From Pseudoalteromonas lipolytica (GTDB taxonomy: Bacteria > Pseudomonadota > Gammaproteobacteria > Enterobacterales > Alteromonadaceae): a DNA stretch of 64,000 nucleotides. Numbering within the stretch: position 1 is the stretch's first letter; each line of letters begins with the position of its first letter. The position numbers and the translations under genes are program-made. Below the pieces are notes generated by a model. The model did not search any database. It had not been told where the DNA came from and worked only from the letters and a program-made list of their open reading frames with translations. The stretch is taken from contig NZ_FPAZ01000008.1 in NCBI RefSeq assembly GCF_900116435.1, positions 180,033-244,032 of the forward strand, read 5' to 3'. Positions 1 through 7,647 of the stretch are shown in pieces.

Positions 1-1
1 T

Positions 2-934
2 AGTTTATCCAGTGTTCGTATCAGCTTAATTTCTGAGCTGGTTAATGCATGGCTAAATTACGCAACGGATAAAGCACTGTTAGAGCTTGCTAATGACACA
101 TTAAAGTCGCAGCAAGAGTCACTAGCGCTTACGCGTAAAACATTTGCGCTTGGTGCAGCATCACAACTTACGTTATCGCAGCTAGAAAGTACGGTTGCGA
201 GAGCGAAAGTAGATATAGCGAATTACCAGCGTTTACTTAAGCGTGATAAAAATGCGTTAGATTTTTTGGTCGGCCAATCAGTCAATGTCGATTTATTGCC
301 TAAGCAAAGTATCGATACTGTACTTAGTATGCCTGAGGTGCCGGTTGGTTTACCGTCGGAGTTGTTAACGCAACGTCCTGACATTAAAGCTGCTGAACAT
401 GATTTACGTGCTGCAAATGCGAATATTGGTGTTGCTAAAGCGGCTTTTTACCCAAGTATTAGCTTAACAGCCAATGCGGGGACGGCATCAGCAGATTTAA
501 ACAATTTATTTGATGCAGGCTCGGGCACGTGGAGCTTTGTGCCTTCTATTAATTTGCCTATCTTTAATATGGGTCGTAACCAAGCAAATTTAGAGGTGGC
601 TGAAACGCAGCAAAAAGTGGCCTTAACGCGTTATGAGCAAACAATTCAACAGGCATTTAAAGAAGTGTCTGACGCATTAGCAGACCGTCAAGGTTATAAG
701 CAACAATTAGCAGCGCTAAATGACCTTTACCAAAGCAATGAGCTGTCTTTTACCTTATCGGATGCACGCTTTCAAAAAGGGGCTGATAGCTATTTGCAGG
801 TACTCGATGCGCAGCGCAATTGGTACAGTGCGGGCCAGCAGTTAATTATGGGTAAGCAAGCGTATCTTGCAAGCCAAATTAATTTGTATAAGGCCCTTGG
901 CGGTGGTTGGAATGCACAAGGTGCTGTTCAATAA
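2..934 (+). CDS. RND efflux outer-membrane factor, OprM/NodT family (5' end outside window)
   Basis: This is the outer-membrane channel of a tripartite drug or metal efflux pump; the frame is open from base 2, so the start and probable lipoprotein signal lie upstream of the window. About 310 residues are visible. They show the family's second repeat: a QRPDIKAAEHDLRAANA segment, the AAFYPSISLTA strand, SINLPIF, and a final helical hairpin with DARFQKGADSYLQVLDAQR. All are typical of the TolC/OprM fold. The membrane fusion protein and RND pump probably precede it. A TetR gene follows on the same strand after a hairpin, suggesting local repression of the pump. Family assignment is firm; the substrate is unknown. 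Confidence 0.92.
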   Translation, partial: SLSSVRISLISELVNAWLNYATDKALLELANDTLKSQQESLALTRKTFALGAASQLTLSQLESTVARAKVDIANYQRLLKRDKNALDFLVGQSVNVDLLPKQSIDTVLSMPEVPVGLPSELLTQRPDIKAAEHDLRAANANIGVAKAAFYPSISLTANAGTASADLNNLFDAGSGTWSFVPSINLPIFNMGRNQANLEVAETQQKVALTRYEQTIQQAFKEVSDALADRQGYKQQLAALNDLYQSNELSFTLSDARFQKGADSYLQVLDAQRNWYSAGQQLIMGKQAYLASQINLYKALGGGWNAQGAVQ

Positions 935-962
935 GCCAGCAATTACATTGTTTATTCAAGGA

Positions 963-1014
963 TTTACACGATCTTAGTTGTTTTGCTTTAGCGCTATGAT
1001 TAAGATCATGTAAA
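963..1014. terminator. Long hairpin between efflux gene and TetR gene
   Basis: Arms 963-976 and 1001-1014 are 14 bases each and complementary except for one position, with a 24-base loop. It lies 28 bases after the efflux stop. There is no clear U-run, so it may be a weak terminator or an operator-like inverted repeat rather than a standard terminator. Confidence 0.5.
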
Positions 1015-1026
1015 CCTTGTTTAAAT

Positions 1027-1040
1027 TATAGTTAACTATA
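1027..1040. promoter_or_regulatory. Perfect 14-bp palindrome upstream of TetR gene (candidate TetR operator)
   Basis: TATAGTTAACTATA is perfectly self-complementary and ends 23 bases before the TetR start codon, where an autoregulatory operator would be expected. TetR-family operators are commonly 14-20 bp palindromes. That this regulator binds here is inferred from position only. Confidence 0.5.
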
Positions 1041-1063
1041 CGGGCGAATAGTGTGGAGAAAAC

Positions 1064-1681
1064 ATGACGCAAAAAACCAAAAGACACAGCGATCCTGCAC
1101 TCGCAGAAGCTAGACGTAATCAAGTTCTTTGTGCTGCGGCAGATTGTTTTCGTCGCAAAGGTTATCATGGCGCTGGTATGGCTGAAATATCGAAAACAGC
1201 CGGTATGAGTGCAGGCCATATTTATAACTATTTTGCCAGTAAAGAAGCCATCATTGAGTCTATTGTCGAACGTGACATGGAAGAAATGTTCTCAATCTTT
1301 AGAGAGTTTGCAGACAAGCCAGGAGACCGTGTTTCAGTGTTATTGGATGGCCTTAATAGAGGAGTAGAGCGACACACAGATTTAAATCAAGGCGCCCTTG
1401 ATTTAGAAATGCTCGCTGAAGCTGCACGCAACGAGAAAATTGCCAACCTTTTAAGAGAATCTGATGCTCATGCGCGTGATTCAATGCGCGAATTATTAAT
1501 TGGTGAACGAGGTCCTTTACAAGGCGCTGCACTGGATGAAATAAACGCACGCATCGAAGTCATGTTTTCAGTGATGGGCGGGTTGTTATTACGCAAAATG
1601 CTTAACCCTTCATTAGATACCGAGCAGTTAATAAAAGCATTAAGGCCTACCATGCAGACCTTATTATTGCCTTTCGAATAA
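1064..1681 (+). CDS. TetR/AcrR-family transcriptional regulator
   Basis: This is a ligand-responsive repressor of 205 residues, the usual family length. The N-terminal helix-turn-helix spans about residues 15-65, with the hallmark F-x-x-KGYHGAGMAEIS-x-x-AGMSAGHIYNYF-x-SKEAI pattern. The C-terminal half is the variable helical ligand domain. The ATG is preceded by GGAG at 1055-1058. It follows the efflux outer-membrane gene on the same strand, so repression of that pump and of itself is likely. A terminator hairpin overlaps the stop codon. The family is certain; the inducer is unknown. Confidence 0.92.
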   Translation: MTQKTKRHSDPALAEARRNQVLCAAADCFRRKGYHGAGMAEISKTAGMSAGHIYNYFASKEAIIESIVERDMEEMFSIFREFADKPGDRVSVLLDGLNRGVERHTDLNQGALDLEMLAEAARNEKIANLLRESDAHARDSMRELLIGERGPLQGAALDEINARIEVMFSVMGGLLLRKMLNPSLDTEQLIKALRPTMQTLLLPFE

Positions 1682-1699
1682 AGGCATTTAGCCTTTATT
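1677..1699. terminator. Bidirectional terminator
   Basis: AATAAAGGC (1677-1685), loop ATTTA, GCCTTTATT (1691-1699): a perfect 9-bp stem overlapping the TetR stop codon. It lies between the converging TetR gene and the HupE-like operon and can serve both strands. Confidence 0.75.
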
Positions 1700-1706
1700 C
1701 TGGTTT

Positions 1707-2804
1707 TTAAAAACGCTCAATTGACCACTGTAAGGCTATAACAGCAATGGTTAATGAGCCCGCGGGCATCAGCCATTTACGATACCAATCACGATTCCTT
1801 AGACTGATTAATACCGGTAAACAGATAGCAAGTATCACAAGCTGACCTACTTCAACGCCTAAATTGAATGCCAGTATGCTCATTAATTGATAATCGCTTG
1901 ATAAACCCAGTTCCCCTAAGACACTGGCAAAGCCCATTCCATGTAATAAACCAAATGCAAAAGTCACCCAGCCTAATCGAACGATTAATGGCCATATATT
2001 GTTTAACGCTGCAAAGAGAACAGAGAGCGCAATACCTAATTCAACCCAACGACTATTGGGTGATACTAATTCAAGGGCCGTGGCTGTCAAAGTAATGGAA
2101 TGAGCAAGCGTAAAGGCGGTGACTATCCAGGCTGTGTCGACGGCAATTTTTTTCTTTGATTGGATCCCTTGCCACGTATTTTTGTCTCTCACAAGTACGC
2201 AGGTTAAAAGCAACGCCACTAAAAATAAAATATGATCAACACCCATCCAAATATGCAAAATACCTTGATACACATATTCAACAAATGTTTGACCATAACT
2301 TGTTTGAGAAAAATTAAGCGTTTGTTGCTGGTTATTCCGACTAAACACTCGACTTGTGTTATTGATTGCTGCGATGGCTTTGTGATTAGCATCAATCTGC
2401 ATTATTGCATTGTAGCTGAGCGTCAGTGCTGATTGTTCAGGACAGTTAATTTGTAACGGAACATCGATATATGCTTGGTTAAAGTGGTTATCAAGTTTAA
2501 GTGACCCCTCAGCGCTTACCGTACAGGTGGCACCTGCTTGCTGAGCTGAAATATGATTAAGTAAGTACGACGCTATTGCAGCCTGTTTTGCGCTAATTTC
2601 CTGCCAAATAATCACGTTATCTTGGTTTAAATCAAAGGGAATAGCTTGCTCTATGTCTGCAACTGCAACTTGCCATGAGCCTGATAAAGACACGGTGTCG
2701 TTGCTGTCGCTTTGTAAGTTAATGTACGCTGTGCTTAGTTGATGAGCAGACACATTAAAACTAGTAACAACGATTAAGAATGCAATTAAAATTATGTTTT
2801 TCAT
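1707..2804 (-). CDS. HupE/UreJ-like polytopic membrane protein with periplasmic N-domain
   Basis: This 365-residue inner-membrane protein has a signal peptide (about 1-20), an extracytoplasmic N-terminal domain of about 155 residues with two cysteines, then some six membrane segments. The membrane part opens with GILHIWMGVDHILFLVALLL, the histidine/aspartate motif of the HupE/UreJ_2 family, and later has LLHGMGFASVLGELG. HupE/UreJ proteins are linked to nickel uptake, but versions with a long periplasmic domain are widespread and uncharacterised. It is the last gene of the DUF4331 operon, 13 bp after the TPR gene. The family call is good; metal transport is not shown. Confidence 0.8.
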   Translation of the reverse strand: MKNIILIAFLIVVTSFNVSAHQLSTAYINLQSDSNDTVSLSGSWQVAVADIEQAIPFDLNQDNVIIWQEISAKQAAIASYLLNHISAQQAGATCTVSAEGSLKLDNHFNQAYIDVPLQINCPEQSALTLSYNAIMQIDANHKAIAAINNTSRVFSRNNQQQTLNFSQTSYGQTFVEYVYQGILHIWMGVDHILFLVALLLTCVLVRDKNTWQGIQSKKKIAVDTAWIVTAFTLAHSITLTATALELVSPNSRWVELGIALSVLFAALNNIWPLIVRLGWVTFAFGLLHGMGFASVLGELGLSSDYQLMSILAFNLGVEVGQLVILAICLPVLISLRNRDWYRKWLMPAGSLTIAVIALQWSIERF

Positions 2805-2817
2805 CGTAGTTATGTTC

Positions 2818-3816
2818 CTAATCGATATCGTTTGCTAATTTGAGTAACTGCTTATCGCTGTCCATTTTCGCGTGTTTCCAGTTAATATTTGCCCAATAGC
2901 GTGCTTTAGATTGATTTTCTTCAATTGTTAAATAGTACCAAGCAAGATCGCTGGCATGAAATAGATCTTGGCGTAATTCCCTTAAAACAATGCGCTCTTT
3001 TAATTTTAATCGCCATTTATTCGATTGATTATCGACCTTATATTTTTCTGCCTGTGCAAGACGCAGCAAAATGGCATCTTCAAGGTTGGCGCTATCGTCT
3101 AATAATGCACTCAGAGTCGATAATACGGTATCTAGATTATTCATTGCCAAGTGTGCATCAGCCCATAACACCACCAAACTCACTGGTGAGTTTTTTAAAT
3201 TCACAGTCTCAAGATAATCAATTGTTTGCTCAGGCTTATTTAATCTAAAAGCCATCTCGGCAAGTACATGGCGGGTATTTAGACTCATCGTCTCTTTGCG
3301 AGCGATCTTTTTTAATGCCTGAAAACTTTCTTCAAGCTTACCCGTTTGACTTTGTGCATCTAAACTACATGTGGTCACAGTTTCAATACTTGCATGGCCA
3401 ATTAAGTTTAAGCACTCAGACTTTGCGTCGTCGAACTTACCTTGCACCATTAATATGTTTGCTGTTAATAATGCGGCATTCACATGATGAGGACTTAGCT
3501 CTTTTACTCTGGCTAAAAAGGCTAAAGCCTCGTCAAATTGATGCTCGCGTTGTAGTACACGCGCGTAATAATAAAGAATTTCGGGATCGTGGCTTGTATT
3601 GACTTGCTGTTCTAAGTAGCGTTTTAAAAGCCCTTGCTTACTTTCTGTTTGGCCCGCGTATTGTGTTTGTTCAAATAACGTTGCAAGCTCTTGAAGTGTC
3701 AGGGTAGCAGCAAGAGGGGTGCTTGATGTGGCAATAACGTCGTTATCGTTTGGAATGTAAGGTTCTGCGTGAGCGAATGTGTTTACAAAAATAAACGACC
3801 AGATTAAATATTTCAT
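2818..3816 (-). CDS. Secreted tetratricopeptide-repeat protein
   Basis: The 332-residue product has a short signal peptide (about 1-17, ending near TFAHA). Helical repeats of TPR type fill much of the chain, clearest at LYYYARVLQREHQFDEALAF and the following VNAALLTANILMVQGKFDDA. TPRs usually hold protein complexes together, here presumably in the periplasm. The ATG has a strong AAGGAG site 6 bases upstream. It lies between the lipoprotein gene and the HupE-like gene in one operon and may be a scaffold for that envelope system. No catalytic motif is visible. Confidence 0.75.
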   Translation of the reverse strand: MKYLIWSFIFVNTFAHAEPYIPNDNDVIATSSTPLAATLTLQELATLFEQTQYAGQTESKQGLLKRYLEQQVNTSHDPEILYYYARVLQREHQFDEALAFLARVKELSPHHVNAALLTANILMVQGKFDDAKSECLNLIGHASIETVTTCSLDAQSQTGKLEESFQALKKIARKETMSLNTRHVLAEMAFRLNKPEQTIDYLETVNLKNSPVSLVVLWADAHLAMNNLDTVLSTLSALLDDSANLEDAILLRLAQAEKYKVDNQSNKWRLKLKERIVLRELRQDLFHASDLAWYYLTIEENQSKARYWANINWKHAKMDSDKQLLKLANDID

Positions 3817-3859
3817 TGTTGCTCCTTATAAAAGCCATCCATGGCCAAATTTCTAAACC

Positions 3860-4378
3860 TTAGTTTCCAGTAACTAAATCATCGAAGTTTGCTTCAGCAC
3901 CGGTGTTTAAGAACACACGACCATTGAGGCGTAATGGTTCGTCAGAAGCAGCTTGATTAAATGCAGCACGGCCAATAGCAGCAAAATCAACCTGTAATGC
4001 TTCAATGGTAATACTGACAGTGGCAGTTACTTGGCTGTTTACACCGTCACTGACAGCAAATTCGAAGCTATCAGCGCCGGTGGTCTCGGCATTAGGGGTA
4101 TAGGTATAGCTGCCATCACTTTGCACAACCACACTGCCTAATGTGGGCTCTGATACAAGACTGTAAGTAAGAGCATCACCTTCAGGGTCAGAGCCCTCTA
4201 GCATGTCTTCGATAACAACCTCTGTTTGCGTTGTTACCATTGCATCAGTTGCACTGGGTGCCTTGTTAACAGGAACAGGCTTCATATCATCTTTGTCATC
4301 ATTATCACTGTCATTACAGCCTGCAAGAACACCAGCCATAATCATCAGTGTGATTGTAGAGCGTTTTAAATTACGCAT
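3860..4378 (-). CDS. Small lipoprotein with one Ig/cadherin-like repeat
   Basis: The 172-residue protein begins with a lipoprotein signal (lipobox LAGC, Cys about 21), followed by an acidic linker. One bacterial Ig/cadherin-like repeat comes next, with PEGDALTYSLVSEPTLGSVV and SYTYTPNAETTGADSFEFAVSDG, as in RTX adhesins. The tail (IGRAAFNQAASDEPLRLNGRVF) resembles no domain I know. It starts 11 bp after the DUF4331 stop, with AGGAG upstream. Its probable role is a membrane-anchored partner of the DUF4331 protein. Confidence 0.7.
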   Translation of the reverse strand: MRNLKRSTITLMIMAGVLAGCNDSDNDDKDDMKPVPVNKAPSATDAMVTTQTEVVIEDMLEGSDPEGDALTYSLVSEPTLGSVVVQSDGSYTYTPNAETTGADSFEFAVSDGVNSQVTATVSITIEALQVDFAAIGRAAFNQAASDEPLRLNGRVFLNTGAEANFDDLVTGN

Positions 4379-4389
4379 CGTAGCTCTCC

Positions 4390-5982
4390 TTATTTAGAAC
4401 CAGCAATTGGAGTCGCAAGGTATGGGAAGCTCGCATCCATCATGGTTGCATCTAAAGGGGCACCATCTGTGAACGGTACATTACCTACACTCGCATCGTC
4501 TGATGTACATAAGCCTAAGTCGGTGTCAGTGCCATTTACTGGGATTGGGTAACACAAGCGGCCCATTACGACACGCAGTGCAATATCAACCACGTCATCA
4601 CCTGGACGGCGACCATTAGGGAAACCTGCAAGGTCATCGCCCGCAACACCAAATGCTGATTGTTCAGTTTGCGGTGTTGCCGCAATCGCTGTATTTAGAC
4701 GCAGCATTTCAGACGGTGTGACTGTGGCTAGTTGGTTTACACCTGGGAAGCCAGTTAAAAATGCAGTGACTAAATCATTACGAGGGAAATTAGTCGGCGC
4801 GAGTGTTTCAATATTTGTGCCTAAGGTACTGTTCACGGCATCTTTAAATAAGATGTTAAGCAGCTCAGGCAGTGATGGATGCGTTACATAATCAGCAAAT
4901 TGACCATCGTCAGCAGGTGCAGAGGTAGAGAAGGTGTCTTTGTCTTTTAAGCCAATAACAAGTTCATTAACCAGTGGACTACCCAAACGTGATACTTGAG
5001 TTAATGCACCACCGTTAACCGCTGTTTTAGCAAATGACGCATTTGGATTTAAAATACGCGCTTGCGGAAGACTTGCTGTTGTCCAGCTACCAATCGTGCC
5101 ATTACCTTCACCTGTCACACAGGCTTTAGGTACTTCAACAGCAATGGCTGTCACATTTTTCATTGCTAGGTCGTCATTATCAGCTGATTGTGTGATGCCA
5201 CCAGGAAAACCACCGCCATCACCAGCACCCGGAGCACTATCACCTTCGACAGGGACATAATTTACAAGGTCAAAAGTTTTACCTAGGTTAACAACAAATG
5301 GGTCTTTACGTTGACCTACAAACACTTTACCCATACCGTCGCAGCCTGGGATTGCCACGCTGTAAATGTACTGGTCAGCGTATTCTTTGTAAGCACTCAT
5401 TGAAGAGAATGTTTTGTTACCAATGTAATCAAGCGGTTTGTAAAATTCATTACTGCTATTCATTGAATTTGTTAGCATTGTTTTAGAGCCAGTACGTTGT
5501 GGGCCTTTTACAATGCTCACTGTATATGACTCGCTAAAGTTAACCGCTGCATTATTACCGGCCGCTACACCGCCGACATTCTTTAATGGCACTGCAACCG
5601 TGCGTTGATTGCCTTCTGGGCCGACTGTTAAAGCAACACCCATGTTGTCATTAGGTAACATGCTTTTGAAATTAAAAGCAAAGGTCATATCTTCTACAGC
5701 ATCGCCGTCATTATCGATATGAATGCTGTAGGTTGCATCTGGGTCCATCGCAAAATAATTTGGACCGCCGTAAGCATCTTGAAGTGGAATATAGTTTGCG
5801 ATGAACGTGACATAATCGCCACGGCCTTCTTCGTAACTATTAAACGCGTAAAAGTCTGTTGAGTCTAATGTTGGGAAGCGTGTAATGTTCGGTGCTTCTC
5901 GGTGACTAGATGCCTCTGTAGGCAAGCTGAACAGGGTACTACATACTACAATAGCAATTAGAGATGGAGTTACGTTCTTCAT
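4390..5982 (-). CDS. DUF4331-family secreted protein
   Basis: The 530-residue protein has a signal peptide ending near TEASS, then the DUF4331 hallmark SSHREAPNITRFPTLDSTDFYAF at the mature N-terminus. The rest is a large beta-rich domain with conserved acidic and aromatic segments and a cysteine pair near the C-terminus. Biochemical function of DUF4331 is unknown; the conserved mature N-terminal His/Asp residues suggest metal or ligand binding, which is inference. It is first in a four-gene operon and has a good AAGGAAAAA site. An ECF-type promoter motif shared with the upstream sigma gene precedes it. Confidence 0.85.
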   Translation of the reverse strand: MKNVTPSLIAIVVCSTLFSLPTEASSHREAPNITRFPTLDSTDFYAFNSYEEGRGDYVTFIANYIPLQDAYGGPNYFAMDPDATYSIHIDNDGDAVEDMTFAFNFKSMLPNDNMGVALTVGPEGNQRTVAVPLKNVGGVAAGNNAAVNFSESYTVSIVKGPQRTGSKTMLTNSMNSSNEFYKPLDYIGNKTFSSMSAYKEYADQYIYSVAIPGCDGMGKVFVGQRKDPFVVNLGKTFDLVNYVPVEGDSAPGAGDGGGFPGGITQSADNDDLAMKNVTAIAVEVPKACVTGEGNGTIGSWTTASLPQARILNPNASFAKTAVNGGALTQVSRLGSPLVNELVIGLKDKDTFSTSAPADDGQFADYVTHPSLPELLNILFKDAVNSTLGTNIETLAPTNFPRNDLVTAFLTGFPGVNQLATVTPSEMLRLNTAIAATPQTEQSAFGVAGDDLAGFPNGRRPGDDVVDIALRVVMGRLCYPIPVNGTDTDLGLCTSDDASVGNVPFTDGAPLDATMMDASFPYLATPIAGSK

Positions 5983-6021
5983 GACTTTTTCCTTAGTTTT
6001 TAAATTAAGTCATAGTGAAAT

Positions 6022-6047
6022 ACGGGCGAAGAATTTAATTGGATGCA
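6022..6047 (-). promoter_or_regulatory. Candidate ECF promoter for DUF4331 operon
   Basis: Read on the minus strand: TGCATC (6047-6042), 16 bases, then CCGT (6025-6022), about 40 bases before the DUF4331 start. The same hexamer, spacing and tetramer occur before the sigma gene at 7381-7356. A GCATC-type -35 with a CG(T/A)-containing -10 fits ECF promoters. Assignment to the neighbouring sigma factor is inference from the matched pair. Confidence 0.65.
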
Positions 6048-6077
6048 ATAATTTGAAAATTTTTTAACAAAAATGCA

Positions 6078-6102
6078 AAAAGCCGTGCAATGCACGGCTT
6101 TT
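6078..6102 (-). terminator. Terminator after anti-sigma gene
   Basis: AAAAGCCGTGCA (6078-6089) pairs with TGCACGGCTTTT (6091-6102). On the minus strand it is followed by a T-run. It ends the sigma/anti-sigma unit just before the DUF4331 promoter, separating the two transcripts. Confidence 0.8.
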
Positions 6103-6106
6103 AGAT

Positions 6107-6796
6107 TTAAAGAATAACCAATTCGGTGGTGTATAAGACCTCGGTTGGGGAGCCATTAGGCGATCCTCCCAAGGGTTCTAAGCTAACAGCCAGGAGTGCA
6201 ATGTCATTCGCATTAAATTGGGTATTTTTAGGTAGCTCAATTCGGCCTGACTTGGGCAGTAGACCTAAGGATATGGGCGCTTCTTGCCCTTTTAAAATCA
6301 TCCATAACTCATAATCTTTGTCTGTGCGTGGTATAAGTGCTGTCGATGCTTTAATTGCAAGGCTATCGTCTTGGACATCAATAAACCAAAGTGCAGATTC
6401 GGCTTGATTCTTAAAAAGTGCAATTTGTTGCGCTTGCGATGTAACCGACTCATGAGGCTGCCAAATAATAAGCGCAAGGACAATGCTCGCAGCGGTGGCA
6501 ATAAGTGACCATGCTTGTAGTATCGTTGAGCGTGGCTTTTTGGTTTTTAATTGCAAAGGGACAACGTTGGGGTCGATACGACTGGCAATTTTTTCCCATA
6601 CGGCTTCATCGGGTGGCACAGACTCAATTGAACTTGCTAAGTTATTGAGATGTTGCTCCCACATCCATGTTGCTTCTCTTGCACGGGTAGAGGTTAACAT
6701 TAAACGAGCAAAACGGTCGCGAGCGGGGCCTCTTAATGTCCCAAGAACATACTCGGCTGCTAACATATCAATAAGTGTTTGGTTTTCATAATTCAT
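6107..6796 (-). CDS. Anti-sigma factor, RskA/ChrR-type membrane protein
   Basis: The product of 229 residues has a cytoplasmic N-terminal zinc-less anti-sigma-like domain (LAAEYVLGTLRGPARDRFARLM, then a W-x-x-HLNNLA helix). One membrane segment follows (about 102-120, WSLIATAASIVLALIIW), then an extracytoplasmic anti-sigma-K C-domain with YELWMI and a P-x-S-x-GLLP segment. The ATG at 6796 overlaps the sigma stop as ATGA, with AAGGTG upstream; a GTG 12 bases earlier is less likely. It should hold the sigma factor at the membrane until an envelope signal releases it. Pairing with the sigma gene supports the call strongly. Confidence 0.85.
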   Translation of the reverse strand: MNYENQTLIDMLAAEYVLGTLRGPARDRFARLMLTSTRAREATWMWEQHLNNLASSIESVPPDEAVWEKIASRIDPNVVPLQLKTKKPRSTILQAWSLIATAASIVLALIIWQPHESVTSQAQQIALFKNQAESALWFIDVQDDSLAIKASTALIPRTDKDYELWMILKGQEAPISLGLLPKSGRIELPKNTQFNANDIALLAVSLEPLGGSPNGSPTEVLYTTELVIL

Positions 6797-7323
6797 AACG
6801 TTAGGCACCTTTGTAGTTGTTGTAACCCACGTCTGATCCAGCTTTTAACTGTACCAAGAGGGGATGCAATGTGATCAACAAGCTCGTGATGAGTCAACCC
6901 TTTATAATAAGCCAAGTGAATTACTTGTCTTTGCTGTGGATCAAGTTGTTCGATACAGTCGACCAACTTTGAATCATCTTCGTAAGCAACTTGAATAGAC
7001 GTTAAATCTTCTTGTTCTTGCTCATCAGTTAAGCTCTGTTCTTTACGCACTTTGTGGTGGCGTAATAAATCGAGGCAACGGTATCTGACTATGCTTATCA
7101 TCCATGACATAACTGCCCCTTTTGATACTTGATAGTCACTGGCATTGTGCCAAATTTTTACAAAGGCATCTTGCAATACTTCTTCAGCCTGAGCCCGATT
7201 ACCCAGCATTTTTAAGCTAATGGCAAATAACTTAGCGCTAGTTGATTTGTACAAACTTGCGAAGGCATTTTTGTCACCTTTCGCTGTTGCACTCAGTAAC
7301 GCTAATAGTTGATCGTTGTCCAT
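6793..7323 (-). CDS. ECF RNA polymerase sigma factor (SigK/RpoE type)
   Basis: The 176-residue protein contains sigma region 2 (AISLKMLGNRAQAEEVLQDAFVKIW, SWMISIVRYRCLDLLR) and region 4 (LDPQQRQVIHLAYYKGLTHHELV, GTVKSWIRRGLQQL). Together they direct RNA polymerase to stress promoters. I start at 7323 rather than at 7389: AGGAA lies 5 bases upstream, and a promoter-like motif at 7356-7381 would fall inside the longer frame. It is coupled to the anti-sigma gene by an ATGA overlap. Autoregulation and control of the adjacent DUF4331 operon are inferred from the shared promoter motif. Confidence 0.92.
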   Translation of the reverse strand: MDNDQLLALLSATAKGDKNAFASLYKSTSAKLFAISLKMLGNRAQAEEVLQDAFVKIWHNASDYQVSKGAVMSWMISIVRYRCLDLLRHHKVRKEQSLTDEQEQEDLTSIQVAYEDDSKLVDCIEQLDPQQRQVIHLAYYKGLTHHELVDHIASPLGTVKSWIRRGLQQLQRCLTL

Positions 7324-7355
7324 AAAGTTCCTGTTTTTCTTGTTGTATAGAAGTA

Positions 7356-7381
7356 ACGGTTTACTCACCGGTTTAGATGCA
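7356..7381 (-). promoter_or_regulatory. Candidate autoregulatory ECF promoter of sigma gene
   Basis: Minus strand: TGCATC (7381-7376), 16 bases, CCGT (7359-7356), about 33 bases before the chosen sigma start. It is identical in hexamer, spacing and tetramer to the motif before DUF4331. Position and match suggest positive autoregulation. Confidence 0.62.
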
Positions 7382-7503
7382 CGAAACATTATTTTTAGAA
7401 AAAAGGATGTGAAATCAATGTTAACCCACCTCTTTTCTATTAATTAGGTTAGCAGGGATGTGCTTATTGGCAAATTTATAGGTTTCAAGTTATTCATATG
7501 TTA

Positions 7504-7533
7504 TTGAAAAAATGTCCTAAACTTATTTATATA
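7504..7533 (+). promoter_or_regulatory. Possible sigma-70 promoter for phosphatase/kinase fusion
   Basis: The gene-free stretch 7324-7647 holds the sigma-gene promoter on one strand. On the other it has TTGAAA (7504-7509), 18 bases, TATATA (7528-7533), in very AT-rich DNA. The long leader of about 115 bases and the AT richness make this tentative. Confidence 0.3.
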
Positions 7534-7647
7534 TAAATAGTAAATCTGCTAAGTTATTGATTTAAGGTATATCAAAAGGCGTGGTGTACTTTAAACTCTG
7601 GAGTGAAACTTGCTATGTATAAATAATTACAATAACAAGGAGTGATT

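Noticed and set aside
974..1219. 81-residue frame antisense to the TetR gene
   Set aside because: Overlaps the operator region and TetR coding sequence, with no protein features.
7324..7389. 22-residue N-terminal extension of the sigma factor
   Set aside because: The shorter start has a good ribosome site and the extension covers the promoter-like motif.
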